Assembly: GCA_031257535.1 (NCBI GenBank)
Contig: JAIROO010000093.1
Span: 1 to 50,249, forward strand
DNA length: 50,249 bases
Source of the DNA: Deltaproteobacteria bacterium
GTDB taxonomy: Bacteria > Desulfobacterota > Desulfarculia > Adiutricales > Adiutricaceae
Direction of reading: 5' to 3'
In this document: in pieces, positions 1-10,038 of the stretch
Numbering within the stretch: the first letter of the stretch is position 1
Layout of the letters: every line of letters begins with the position of its first letter
Made by a program: the position numbers and the translations under genes
Notes under the pieces: model-generated
Databases searched by the model: none
What the model was told of the DNA's origin: nothing
The model's input: the letters and a program-made list of their open reading frames with translations, nothing else

Positions 1-335
1 ACTTATTCCTCGAAAAATTTTTTTAAAAAAAATACCTCTCCCCGGCCATTCTCAATAACAAATTTGGCTCGAAGACAGTAATAATATATGGTTCTAAAGA
101 TTGACCCTGTTCAAATTGAGAATTGCTGGTCAGGCGGTCGCCTCATTTAGGCCCTTTAGCTAAGGCGGCGCTTAAGGACTTTGACTTGTTTAGCGGATTG
201 GCCAAACTTCATAACGCCTTTATGTTGACGTTTAACCACTCTAGTCGGACTATAGGCCGCGGGCCAAATTTTTGGCCAACCCTTTAAAAAAGAGCTGGCC
301 AAGATCGAGCCCCTCTAAATAATCGCCTTAAGCTT

Positions 336-1847
336 TTAGATATTAATGGGAATAATGTTAGCCGTAATAAAAACCAAAAGCTCGCGCTTGGTGGTCTGGA
401 CGCTCCGGTCCTTAAAGAGCCAGCCCAGTAAAGGCACCGCGTGTAAGCCCGGCACTCTTCGGGAACTGTTGGTCTGGTTATCCTCGACAATGCCACCAAT
501 AACCACGGTCTCGCCGTCGCGGACCATGAGCTTGGTCTTGGCTTCTTTTTTGTCGATGGAGGGCTCAGTGGTGGAGTCCGCGCGGTTAACGTTATCCTTG
601 GTTAAGGTGATGTCCAAAGAAATTATCTGGCCATTTTCCTCAATGTGCGGGGTCACCCTTAACTCCATCAAAGCGTCTTTAAACTCGGTGTTGGTGCCCG
701 CGTTAGCCGAGGACGACTGGTAAGGCACCTGAGTCCCTTGCTTAATGTAGACCTCGTTGTCGTTGGAGGCCATGATGCGCGGGGCGGAGATAACTTTGGT
801 TTCGCCTAAGGACTCGTTGGCGTTCAGCTCCGCGTTTAAAAGCATGGTCCCCGACCGGTTCAAAAAGCCGTAACCCAAGCGCATGGCATTGGCCCCGCCA
901 AAATCCAATAAACCAAAATGCTCGCCCGGATAAAAGCTGCCAGAAGATCCTCCCCCCGCGCCCACCGAAGGGTAAGCGTTGGAGTTAGTGGTACTACTGG
1001 GGATGCCAACTACCTCGCCCGAGGCGTGCCGACCCGACATGGTGGTGGAGTTGTTTTCCGCGCTCGGAGTCACGTTGTGCCCGCCATAACCGCCCCAGCG
1101 GACGCCCAAAGTCTGGGTAAAATCGTTGGAAGCCTCCACGATCCGGGCCTCGATTAAGATCTGTTTGGTCACCTTGTCGTTACGCATGAAGATTTCCCTT
1201 AAAGTCTGCATAGTCCTAGAGTCGTCTTCCACGTAAATATCGTTGCCAATGACCCGGACGCGACCGCGGGGGCTTTTGTACTTTTCCATCTCCGCGGACA
1301 CGCTAGTGGCCGAGGAATATTTGGGCGTAAAAGTCTGAGGGATTAAAGTCACCTTGGCCGTCGGATCGGTGGGATCTGGAATAGCCCGCCGGATATTGTC
1401 CAAGGTGTCGATGCGCAAAACATTGCCATTACGAATAGCGTCTAAGTTTTTGGCGGCTAAAACAATATCCAAGGCCTGGTCCCAAGGCACGGACTTTAAC
1501 TTTAAAGTGACCTTGCCGCTGACTTGGTCGGAGACGACCACGTTTAAACCAGAAATTTCGCCGATTAGTCGTAGAATATTATGAATATCGGCGTTTTGGA
1601 AGTCCAAGGAAATCCGCTCGCCAGTATACCTTTTGTTGTTCATCGAGCCTAAGGGATCCAGAGGAACGTCGACGGGCATGGACATGTCAGATCCGCCCCC
1701 ATCCGAAGAAGTTCGCGCGGAGGCCTGAGCGGGCGGCGGAGCGAAAGTTTGAGCTTGAGCCAAAGATTCAAAGGCCCAAACGCAAGCTAACGTCGCGGCC
1801 AAGACCGTTACTCCCATTCGCCCACTAAAATTACGCGTTTTATCCAT
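336..1847 (-). CDS. pilQ: Type IV pilus secretin PilQ (short form)
   Basis: Signal-peptide-like N-terminus; STN/N0-like region 'ISLDFQNADIHNILRLIGEISGLNVVVSDQVSGKVTLKLKSVPWDQALDIVL'; secretin core 'VISAPRIMASNDNEVYIKQGTQVPYQ...TPHIEENGQIISLDI...VIGGIVEDNQ...VPLLGWLFKDR'; last gene of a pilMNOPQ order. Confidence 0.95.
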   Translation of the reverse strand: MDKTRNFSGRMGVTVLAATLACVWAFESLAQAQTFAPPPAQASARTSSDGGGSDMSMPVDVPLDPLGSMNNKRYTGERISLDFQNADIHNILRLIGEISGLNVVVSDQVSGKVTLKLKSVPWDQALDIVLAAKNLDAIRNGNVLRIDTLDNIRRAIPDPTDPTAKVTLIPQTFTPKYSSATSVSAEMEKYKSPRGRVRVIGNDIYVEDDSRTMQTLREIFMRNDKVTKQILIEARIVEASNDFTQTLGVRWGGYGGHNVTPSAENNSTTMSGRHASGEVVGIPSSTTNSNAYPSVGAGGGSSGSFYPGEHFGLLDFGGANAMRLGYGFLNRSGTMLLNAELNANESLGETKVISAPRIMASNDNEVYIKQGTQVPYQSSSANAGTNTEFKDALMELRVTPHIEENGQIISLDITLTKDNVNRADSTTEPSIDKKEAKTKLMVRDGETVVIGGIVEDNQTNSSRRVPGLHAVPLLGWLFKDRSVQTTKRELLVFITANIIPINI

Positions 1848-2347
1848 GGGTTACTCCTAGCAAATAATCAATTTTATAGCGCCTTTTTTGGCCCCAAGCG
1901 TTTGTTTAACTGTCTCTAAACCCAGAAAGCGAAGTCTCAATCGTTAAAAGACGATTGAAGGTCTCGCTTAAAAAAGATCGGCTTATAATCATTGCCAGCC
2001 AATTATAGAATCGGCATTAATCAACCATTCCATTAGTCCTAAGACAGTCTCCGAGAGTCTCAAAAAAACGCTATTATCACGATTCCTCAATAACTACGCA
2101 GCCTTAAGCTGTTAAAAAATTTTTTTAAAAAATTAAAAATTCTTCTAAACCTTTGCCAAAAAACCAGAACGGACTCGCGTAGCTTAGGGCATAATTGTAA
2201 CTAATTACTAAAGGTTAGTCTCCAAAACGACACTGGCCCAGCCATATGGCTGGGCCAGTAATTCCCATATCTAGGGACAGTCGTTTTGAAATAAACAATC
2301 GAAAACGGAAAAACTTAAAAAAAATCTTTAAGAAAACCTAAAGGTCT

Positions 2348-3241
2348 TTACTCCGACAAGGAGAGCTCTATGCCATCCGCCGACTCCCTTAAGCTATTTA
2401 ACCGAAATTCAGTGATCCGGGGGGCGGCCTGGGAGTTCCGAGCTCGATAGGACATGTCGGGTTCCTCGATCACGACCTTATTGGGCGTGATCTCCCGAAC
2501 GAAACCATTATTATTGCCGATTAAAATGCCTTTCCGCACAATATAGCCCTTCCCCCCGCTGTCGACTAAGGCGATATTGTCGTCAGGGTTAGCCCCAACG
2601 ATGATGGCCGATAGCGTAAACTGGTTTAAGGCTAATTGTTGAATCATCGGTTTAGAGGTTCTGTCTTCGGCTTGTTTAGCGGGATCCGCCGGTTTGGCCA
2701 CGGACTCAATGGGCATAAAGGGGTCGATCATGTCCCCGGCGTTAAAGACGTAGTCCTGATTAACCGAGGCTCGCCAGGCGTCTAACTCGGCTTGGATTTT
2801 GGCCTTGGCCTCTAGTTCCGCTTTCTCGGCCGGAGTTAAGGGTTTGTCGGGATTTAAAGGCGGCGGGGCTTCCATTGGCGGACCGCCGAGTAAAGGCGGG
2901 GCGGGGGTCGTAGCGGCCGGGGCAGCCGGAGGCGGAGCCGGGGGAGCCGGAGTCGTCCCCGGAGCCGGCGGGGCCACGGGCGGGGCCGGCGGCGTGGGCC
3001 GCGAGTACTCAACTCGAAAGTTCATGCCCGAGGAGTCGTTCGGACTCGCTTGATTAGGGTTGACGAATTGACCTGGAGGAGCCGGCGGCGGTGGAATTTG
3101 GCGCTGAGTCCCGCCTGGCGGGGGCGGAGGATTGGAGGTTTGGGCCAAAGCCCCACCGCCCCAGCCTAAAAGGCCAAGCAAAGCCACCACCCCAACGCCT
3201 AAATAGGCGAAAAGCCGGCCTTGCCAAAACAAAAAAAACAT
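2348..3241 (-). CDS. pilP: Type IV pilus assembly lipoprotein-like PilP with long Pro/Ala-rich linker
   Basis: Position between pilO and pilQ; C-terminal PilP-like region 'LALNQFTLSAIIVGANPDDNIALVDSGGKGYIVRKGILIGNNNGFVREITPNKVVIEE'. Confidence 0.9.
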   Translation of the reverse strand: MFFLFWQGRLFAYLGVGVVALLGLLGWGGGALAQTSNPPPPPGGTQRQIPPPPAPPGQFVNPNQASPNDSSGMNFRVEYSRPTPPAPPVAPPAPGTTPAPPAPPPAAPAATTPAPPLLGGPPMEAPPPLNPDKPLTPAEKAELEAKAKIQAELDAWRASVNQDYVFNAGDMIDPFMPIESVAKPADPAKQAEDRTSKPMIQQLALNQFTLSAIIVGANPDDNIALVDSGGKGYIVRKGILIGNNNGFVREITPNKVVIEEPDMSYRARNSQAAPRITEFRLNSLRESADGIELSLSE

Positions 3242-3305
3242 AAACCTCGCGCTCCATAAATAGCTAGCCCCAAAAAAGACGATCTTTTTTTTAGGGCCTA
3301 AACTA

Positions 3306-3956
3306 TTATTTTTTCTTCTTACCTTGGTTGTCCTTAGCGTATTGGATCTCCTCCGGGGTCAAGAAACGGTAGGTCGAACCCTGGCATTTGATCTTCAGGT
3401 TCATCGCCATGTTGTCGCCCAAAATGGGGGTGTCCATGACCACGGAGCGAATATTAATGATCCGATCCATCTGGCTAAGGCTATAAAAAAACTTCAAAAC
3501 ATTGACGAAGGAGCCTTCCAGATTCATTTGAAACTCGATCTCAGCGTAATTTTCTAAGGGTTTGGCGGCCTTAGGCGCGAACAAGGTCACTTTAGCCCCG
3601 GCTTGGACGCCGAGATCGTAGATTATCTGAATCAGGCGCGGGATCTCGTTGTCTGTGGTTAAATAAGACTTTAAATAGTCATAAGTATTAGCCATAGACA
3701 TTGTGTAATTGTCAATAGGTTTATATTTTTTAATATTATTGGTTTCGTCGTTTTGTTGTTTTTTTAATTCCGCGATAGAGGCATTTAAGGTAGCGACTTT
3801 TTGCTCGTAAGGGGCGTAAAATTGAAAATAAAAGAGCCCAACGACCAGGGCTAAGCCGCCCAATAAAATGCCAATTTTCGCGCCCGTCTTGATCTTGGCG
3901 ATTTTCAAAAAAAAGTCGTCTTTGCTCTTGGGTTTTTGGGCTGGAGCTTTGGCCAT
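3306..3956 (-). CDS. pilO: Type IV pilus inner membrane protein PilO
   Basis: Single N-terminal TM, coiled-coil, 'FFYSLSQMDRIINIRSVVM' PilO-like region; operon position. Confidence 0.9.
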   Translation of the reverse strand: MAKAPAQKPKSKDDFFLKIAKIKTGAKIGILLGGLALVVGLFYFQFYAPYEQKVATLNASIAELKKQQNDETNNIKKYKPIDNYTMSMANTYDYLKSYLTTDNEIPRLIQIIYDLGVQAGAKVTLFAPKAAKPLENYAEIEFQMNLEGSFVNVLKFFYSLSQMDRIINIRSVVMDTPILGDNMAMNLKIKCQGSTYRFLTPEEIQYAKDNQGKKKK

Positions 3957-4091
3957 AAAGCGCCTCTTTTCGGATTAACTATAAGGGCGAAAAAACCTTT
4001 TTAACTAAAAAATCAGCTAAATCTATTCTCTAACCCTTGTTAAGAGTAACTTAAACCTAATACGACACTAAAAAAATACCTTATTAGTGAT

Positions 4092-4778
4092 TTACAGTCG
4101 CTTTTTATCGCTAATTTTCGGTTTTAAGGCCTCCGCCAAGTTCGGGGCGGCCACGGTGACGATTTTAACCAAAGTTTCCTTAGGTGGCAAGGCGTTGGAC
4201 GGGAGGCCCTCGGTCATTAAGGACGAGTCTTGGAAAGTGGTGTTAGCCGAGAACTCAAAAGTCACCAGATTAATGCCATTAATTACCGTGTCCTCGGCCG
4301 CCCTTAAGAGCTCCACGTTTTGTAAAACGGAGAGAGTCTGCAGCTCGGACAAGAACTTGGCCACCACCTCGTGATCCGTGGCCATGCCTTTGATCCGCAC
4401 GACCCCTTTGTCGTGGGACAGACTGACCAACCACGAGACTTCGTTAATGACCTTGGCGGCGATGGCCGCAAAAAGGCGCGTTTGGTCGCGACGTCGCTCT
4501 TCCAATTCGGAAATATAGTTAACCTTAACCATGTCTTCGACAAAGGTCGTGGTTTTCTTTAAGGCCGCGGCCGTCTGGCCTTTGGCTTTATTCAGCTCTT
4601 GGGTGGCCGCGGTTTGGGTCTTTTCCAAGGCTTCTAAAGTCGAGCCCATAAAAAGGTCGTAATAAAAATATAAACCAATGCCCACGAAAGCTATGGCGAC
4701 ACAAAATATAGCCACCATTAGTTGGCCGCTAGACTTTTCTCGAAAAGACTCTAAGGGTAGAAGGTTAATTTGAATCAT
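4092..4778 (-). CDS. pilN: Type IV pilus assembly protein PilN
   Basis: 'MIQINLLPLESFREK' N-terminal PilN motif (INLLP), TM, overlaps pilM stop. Confidence 0.93.
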   Translation of the reverse strand: MIQINLLPLESFREKSSGQLMVAIFCVAIAFVGIGLYFYYDLFMGSTLEALEKTQTAATQELNKAKGQTAAALKKTTTFVEDMVKVNYISELEERRRDQTRLFAAIAAKVINEVSWLVSLSHDKGVVRIKGMATDHEVVAKFLSELQTLSVLQNVELLRAAEDTVINGINLVTFEFSANTTFQDSSLMTEGLPSNALPPKETLVKIVTVAAPNLAEALKPKISDKKRL

Positions 4779-5833
4779 CGGACCTCCTCCTTCCTGATGG
4801 CCAAGCCAAAGCTAACGGCCATCTGAGGACCTATATAGTCCAGATAAGCTTGATCAAATTTTTTCGGGTTGACTTTCACGGCCTGAAAAGGGTTAAAGAC
4901 CTCGGTTTTGATCTGAAGGCTCCGGGAAAAATGTTCCGGTAGACCCTTCAAGAAAGCCCCGCCCCCGGCTAAAAAGATCCGCTTAGGTTGGTAATCGGGG
5001 GATTCAACCCGAATATTGTCTAAAATTCTTTCCAAGGCCGCCACCCAGTTGCTAGCCACCCGTTCGACGATCTCCGCGGTCTCGCTCTGGTTCGGCGCGG
5101 GTTGAGCTCCAAACTTGATGGCCTCGGCCACTTCCGGGGTCACCCCAAAGGCATCCTCGATGTCGTCGGTAATCCTTTGACAACCGACGTTTTCTTCCTT
5201 AATCGCGTTGGGCTGACCGTCTAAAATAACGGTCACGTGCATGAGCGAGGCCCCAAGATCGACTAGTATAACGTTTTCCCGGCTATCTGGGTGAACAAAA
5301 TCATAAGCGTTATAAAGGGCCAAAGCGTCGACGTCGATAACGTTGGGCTTTAAGATCTTGGTCATGGTCACGGCCTGGATGTAGTTGTTTACCACTTCCT
5401 TCCTGGCCGCCACCAAAAGGACCGACATCTGGCCGTGCTGGTCGTCGGTGGCCAGGATGTGTCCGTCGATTATAACCTCATTTATAGGATAAGGTATATA
5501 CTGCTCGGCCTCTAAAGCCAAAGTCGCCCTTAACTCCTTTTGGGAAGTTATGGGCATGTTAATTTTTTTAATGATCATGGTGTCGCCGCTTAAGGACAAA
5601 GCGGCGAAACGGCCCCGCGAAAGTTTAGCCAACTTATAAATAGAGCGCATGGCCCCGCTCATGGCCCGGCGAGCCGGATCGGGTTGCTCCTCCCATTGGC
5701 TCATGACTCCTTGCGGCATCTGGGCTAGGCCCAAACCGTCTAAGGAGACGCTTAAAGACCGACCTTTGCCTCTGACGTTTAGAAGAACCGCTTTGGCCGC
5801 GTAAGTTCCAATGTCAAATCCAATGACCGGCAT
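4775..5833 (-). CDS. pilM: Type IV pilus assembly ATPase-like PilM
   Basis: Actin-like fold motifs 'IGFDIGTYAAKAVLL', 'VILVDLGASLMHVTVI', 'RIFLAGGGAFLKGLPEHFS'. Confidence 0.95.
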   Translation of the reverse strand: MPVIGFDIGTYAAKAVLLNVRGKGRSLSVSLDGLGLAQMPQGVMSQWEEQPDPARRAMSGAMRSIYKLAKLSRGRFAALSLSGDTMIIKKINMPITSQKELRATLALEAEQYIPYPINEVIIDGHILATDDQHGQMSVLLVAARKEVVNNYIQAVTMTKILKPNVIDVDALALYNAYDFVHPDSRENVILVDLGASLMHVTVILDGQPNAIKEENVGCQRITDDIEDAFGVTPEVAEAIKFGAQPAPNQSETAEIVERVASNWVAALERILDNIRVESPDYQPKRIFLAGGGAFLKGLPEHFSRSLQIKTEVFNPFQAVKVNPKKFDQAYLDYIGPQMAVSFGLAIRKEEVR

Positions 5834-5947
5834 ATTGGCTCTCTTTCAAAACAGATTTTAGTGAGGAATTTCGGGCGGAAATAAAGAAAGAGACAAATCG
5901 CCAGGCGTCTGCCCCCGACCACAGGCCGGGGGCGACCAGCCTGGCCA

Positions 5948-6145
5948 TCAGTCGGCGAAAATCTTGTCCTTGTCCTCAAGCGAGTAGCCTAAGGCCAAGA
6001 TGATTTTCCTCATTGTCTCCATGCGGCAGCGCTCCCCGTTTTCGATCCTATCGATGGTCATCGGGGAAACGCCGGCTTTACGGGCTAGTTCGGCCTTGCT
6101 CAAAAGGAGCTGCTCGCGAAGGTTCTTGAGCGTGTTTTTGGACAT
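5948..6145 (-). CDS. XRE-family helix-turn-helix regulator (small)
   Basis: 'MSKNTLKNLREQLLLSKAELARKAGVSPMTIDRIENGERCRMETMRKIILALGYSLEDKDKIF' is a canonical XRE HTH; ATG at 6145 is preferred over the longer ORF start at 6217. Confidence 0.85.
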   Translation of the reverse strand: MSKNTLKNLREQLLLSKAELARKAGVSPMTIDRIENGERCRMETMRKIILALGYSLEDKDKIFAD

Positions 6146-6612
6146 CAGAGTTCTCCTTGTCGTCCTCGCGGGGTCAAAAGTGGCTGGTCGGACCAAATGC
6201 CCCCTCGCCGGCCCCAAAAATAAAATAGGCCGGAATAGATAAAACTAAGACAATTCATGGCTGTAGCCTGGCCAATGAATCCACGTCGCCCTCCGGGCCT
6301 GAACCGGGGAGCGTCGCTTTCAGGTTTCATGGGGCTATTTAAAACTTTAACGAAACAGAAGTCAAGCATTAAATGCCAATTATGTATTAATTTTAACAAC
6401 TAGCACTTGGTATTGGCTTTAGACCATAAAATGCCACAATATCTAGAAAAGAAATTTTGTTCTCTTTCTGGACCAAAACTCCTTATGAGACCAAAACATT
6501 CAAATCAAAAACCAGCGCTATAAAAGCGCGACGATTAAACATCTTGAAATCATTAAGTATTTTTCAAAAAAAAAACTTAATGAATCATCCGTCGCGGTCC
6601 AAGCTCGAAAAG

Positions 6613-6948
6613 TCAACTTTCTGGCCAGAGATATTTTAATTGGCTAAGTAAACCGCTATCGCCTTTAATTTTAACTCGGCCTAGCAAAAAGGCTTTAAGT
6701 GGGGACAATTCGCGCGAGGCCAGACTTAATAAAGTCTCTTCGCTTAACGAAACCATAACGTCTGGCTCAAAAAGAGAACCTGTTTGAACCTCGTCTAAGG
6801 TGGCCTGGCCGTTGGCTAAACGCACCAACCAATACTTTTCAGTCTCAAGGCTCAAAATATTTAATAAAATGGAAACAGGTGGCCGCTCGTCCAAAGAAAT
6901 CTGGTCGGCTTTAGTCCGTATTTTCGCGAAAAGTTCTTCAATGGTCAT
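6613..6948 (-). CDS. SCP2 sterol-binding-domain-like protein
   Basis: 111 aa; 'VSILLNILSLETEKYWLVRLANGQATLDEVQTGSLFEPDVMVSLSEETLLSLASRELSPLKAFLLGRVKIKGD' resembles the SCP2 domain. Confidence 0.7.
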   Translation of the reverse strand: MTIEELFAKIRTKADQISLDERPPVSILLNILSLETEKYWLVRLANGQATLDEVQTGSLFEPDVMVSLSEETLLSLASRELSPLKAFLLGRVKIKGDSGLLSQLKYLWPES

Positions 6949-7810
6949 AGACCTTAGTCAATTCTCCTGATATTTAGCTAAACGCCGTAATTATTAACTT
7001 TAAAAAACTTTTTCCCTAAAAAACGTATCTTTCTCGTCTTTTTGGGGAGAGGTTTTTTCTGACTTAGGTTAAATAAGTAAAATAACTCTTTAAATATTTA
7101 ACTTACTGCTTTATACTTTAAAAAAAACAAAATTATTCTAAAAAACAATATAATTTTCAAAAAACCCTAAAGAACTGGCGAAAGGCTTGGCCAGGCCTAA
7201 CTATTTTAATAGAAGAGGGGAAAAAATTAAACCATTACGCCTCTCGCCAATTTAAGCCAGGCCTTGAGCCTTTAACTTTTGGTTTTTTGGTTTTTGGATT
7301 TTTATGGTTTTTATGGTTTTTATGGTTTTTTTGGTTTTTTGTCAAAATTCCAAAACCCGATTTAAGACCCGCAACTACTTTAGCGCTTTTAGTCGCGAAG
7401 CTCCATAGTTTTTTTATTTAATGATAGCTAAAGCCCATTGTCGGCTATAAATCTTAATTTGAATAATTTTTTTTTTCAATGACCTGGCCGGGCTAGCGAA
7501 AAGGCCAAACCTTCAATTTCGGCTCAGCCTAGCTTATAATAGTTGTCCAAGAGCTAGCCGTTTTTAGCCTTTTTGGCTAACCAAGGGCTTTTTTGGGGCT
7601 GACGTTAGAAAAAACCCCCTCTGGCCTAAACGATCGAGAACCTTATTTTAAGACTTTTTTGGCTAACTTCTTTTTGGGGGTCGCTAAAGGGCCGAAAACG
7701 CCTAAGCTAAGAGACCTCGACTGATTCTAGACTTACTTTTGGCCTAATTGACTAATCAAAGGTGACTGCTTTTGTAGTAACCTAAATCTTTTACCTAAAG
7801 AAGGCTACTA

Positions 7811-8944
7811 TTGGCGCTAAAAACTCACCCTATACTCTTTTTTTGTACCATTTTAATCGGTTTTTTGGCGACTTTTTGGGTCTTTGGCTCGGGCTTTTCT
7901 TTAGCCCAGCGCGACCAGAGCAAAAAGTCTTTGGCTTTGGTCAGCTGGGCCGCGCCCGTCGGCACTCAGTCCTTAACCTTCGAGTGTTTAGGCGGATTAC
8001 AAGCTCTTTTAGCTTTTTTAAACGCCAATGACGCCTTAGGCGACCAAGAACTCCACCTTTTTAGCCTAAAAATCGACGACGTTCACCCTGAGTTCGTAAG
8101 CCGCCTTTCGCGGTTAGTGGAAAACACCAACCCGGTTTTAGCCGTGGGCGGGGCGGCCAATAGTTTTCCCAAAGCCACGGGCGACTTTTTCCGGCGCCGG
8201 GGCCTAGTTTGGTATGGACCTTGGGCCGACGGCGAGCCTTTAAAAAGCCTAAGTAAAAACCCCATCTTGACTTTACCCACCGAAAGTCAGGAGCTAAAGG
8301 CCCTGTGGTCTTACGTCCGGGGTCAGGGCTTATCCCAAGTCGCTTTTATCCACTTAAACGGAACTAATGGCCTCGCCGCGGCGGCCATCGCCCAACAAAC
8401 CGCGGACTCCCTTGGCCTAACCTTAACGACCGTCGCCATAAAAGACTCTTTTCGCGAGTATCTGACCCTAAAACCCTCTTTAGAGGCGGCCCAGGCCATT
8501 GTCTTATGGCTGCCGCCTGGCCAGGCGGCGGCCATTATTCGCAGCTTAAAACCTTTGCTGCCCCCCAAGGTCGTGTGGCAGACCTCCGCGGTCAACGCCA
8601 CTGGCCACGAGTTATACATGCTCAGCGCGGGTCAGTGGGCGGGCGTGATTTTTCCGGCCGTCTTAAAGCCGAAAGACTTCATCGACCGGGGCTACGACTT
8701 CGTCCTCCAAAAATATGGCCCCAAAGGCTTGGATCTGGATTACCACTCTTATTTAGGGTTCGCCCAAGGCCAGCTCTTAGCTCGCGTCTTTAGCCAGCCC
8801 GCCGACCCCAAAGCCTATGGTCGAGCTCTAGCGACTTTAGACGTGGCCGGCACCTTACTCGCGGCTAACCCCAAAGACGACGGGACCGCTGACTTTTATC
8901 TGGCCGAAAGCTTCGGCGATGGCGACTGGCGTCGGATCCAATAA
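7811..8944 (+). CDS. ABC-type branched-chain amino-acid-like periplasmic substrate-binding protein
   Basis: N-terminal signal peptide; periplasmic-binding type I fold pattern ('VLAVGGAANSFPKATGDFFRRRGLVWYGPWADGEPL...'). TTG start. Confidence 0.65.
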   Translation: MALKTHPILFFCTILIGFLATFWVFGSGFSLAQRDQSKKSLALVSWAAPVGTQSLTFECLGGLQALLAFLNANDALGDQELHLFSLKIDDVHPEFVSRLSRLVENTNPVLAVGGAANSFPKATGDFFRRRGLVWYGPWADGEPLKSLSKNPILTLPTESQELKALWSYVRGQGLSQVAFIHLNGTNGLAAAAIAQQTADSLGLTLTTVAIKDSFREYLTLKPSLEAAQAIVLWLPPGQAAAIIRSLKPLLPPKVVWQTSAVNATGHELYMLSAGQWAGVIFPAVLKPKDFIDRGYDFVLQKYGPKGLDLDYHSYLGFAQGQLLARVFSQPADPKAYGRALATLDVAGTLLAANPKDDGTADFYLAESFGDGDWRRIQ

Positions 8945-9003
8945 ATCTCTAAATAAAATATTTTCGGCTCTTTTCCCCGCCAAAAGGGTCCCTAAGGAGT
9001 TCC

Positions 9004-9387
9004 ATGGCCTTAACCACCCTACGCTGCCCAAAGTGTGGCCAGTCAGTGTCTTTACCAGCCGAAAGCTGCCCTTGTGGCTATAATTTTCGGACCGGCGAAA
9101 ACTTAAATCAAGTCGCCAAAGGCCAAGAGCTAAACGCGACCTCCACCAAGCTCCACCTAATCTTAGGCGGGGTGGCCATTGGGATTTTGCTCGTGTTAAT
9201 GGCCATATTTTTCTTCCGCTCGCCTAGTCCACCGCCCGCCCGGAATCTAGCCCCGGCCGTCGCCGACAGTCCTTCGCTAAAGCCCCAAGATCCCATAGGC
9301 CAAGCCAAAGGGGCGGCGGCTTTAGCCAACGACAACCGGAAAAAGCTGGCCGAGACCCAGGAAGAGATCGACTCCGAGCGAAGGTAA
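9004..9387 (+). CDS. Small zinc-ribbon membrane protein
   Basis: 'LRCPKCGQSVSLPAESCPCGYNFRTGE' zinc ribbon plus one TM segment. Confidence 0.65.
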   Translation: MALTTLRCPKCGQSVSLPAESCPCGYNFRTGENLNQVAKGQELNATSTKLHLILGGVAIGILLVLMAIFFFRSPSPPPARNLAPAVADSPSLKPQDPIGQAKGAAALANDNRKKLAETQEEIDSERR

Positions 9388-9393
9388 AAACAT

Positions 9394-10038
9394 TTAAGCT
9401 TCTTTGGCCGCGGCTAAGGCCTCGCTAAAGGTGGCCACTAAAAAAGCCAGACACTCAAACTCTAGAAAAGTCGGGGCCTTATCGTCGAAACGAGTCCGGA
9501 TCTCGGCGGGAAACTCCAGATCCGCGGCTAAATGGCCGACCCTTAAGCCAACTTTCGGCAAAACTAAAAAATCCCACTCCCGAAAGCCATCCCCAGCCGG
9601 GGGGACCGCTTGACCGCCTAAGGCTTGGGCGGCTTTAGCGAAAGCGAGGTAGTCGTCGCCAAAGGCCATTAACGCCGCCCGGTTTAAAAGGTCCGAGCCC
9701 GGATCCCGACGACCGCGGATAAAACCCGGCATTTGCCAAAGGGTCAAATACTGGTCCCCGGGGCCGTCTTGGCCTTTAGACAATAAATAATGGATCAATA
9801 AACTGCGCCGATTAGCCAAAGAAGGCCCGCCGTCCGCGGCCCTAACCCCCGTCGAGTCGAGATGATACTCTTGGCCTAAAAAATCAAGTCGGACGCCCCC
9901 GGCCGGGTCTGGTCGAAAGCCTAAAGCTAAGGCCCGCTGGCCAAAGTCGGCGTTTTTTAGCTCCGTGGCCAAAAGAAAATAATTTTTTTCATAACCGTCT
10001 TGGGCCAAATCCTTAGTTGAAAGAGGTTTCTGGGGCAC
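9394..10038 (-). CDS. DUF3786-like protein
   Basis: 214 aa; 'LGQEYHLDSTGVRAADGGPSLANRRSLLIHYLLSKG...FAKAAQALGGQAVPPAGDGFREWDFLVLPKVGLRV...' resembles DUF3786 proteins. Confidence 0.6.
   Translation of the reverse strand: MPQKPLSTKDLAQDGYEKNYFLLATELKNADFGQRALALGFRPDPAGGVRLDFLGQEYHLDSTGVRAADGGPSLANRRSLLIHYLLSKGQDGPGDQYLTLWQMPGFIRGRRDPGSDLLNRAALMAFGDDYLAFAKAAQALGGQAVPPAGDGFREWDFLVLPKVGLRVGHLAADLEFPAEIRTRFDDKAPTFLEFECLAFLVATFSEALAAAKEA

Noticed and set aside
284-499. 71-aa minus-strand ORF over the pilQ 3' end
   Set aside because: Overlaps pilQ in another frame; no support.
2799-3053. Gly/Ala-rich + strand ORF opposite pilP
   Set aside because: Antisense shadow of the Pro/Ala-rich pilP linker.
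6145-6399. 84-aa ORF overlapping the XRE gene start
   Set aside because: No signal, RBS or family recognisable; overlaps the promoter region.
7260-7335. GGTTTTTATGG simple repeats
   Set aside because: Simple low-complexity tract; no structure beyond slippage.
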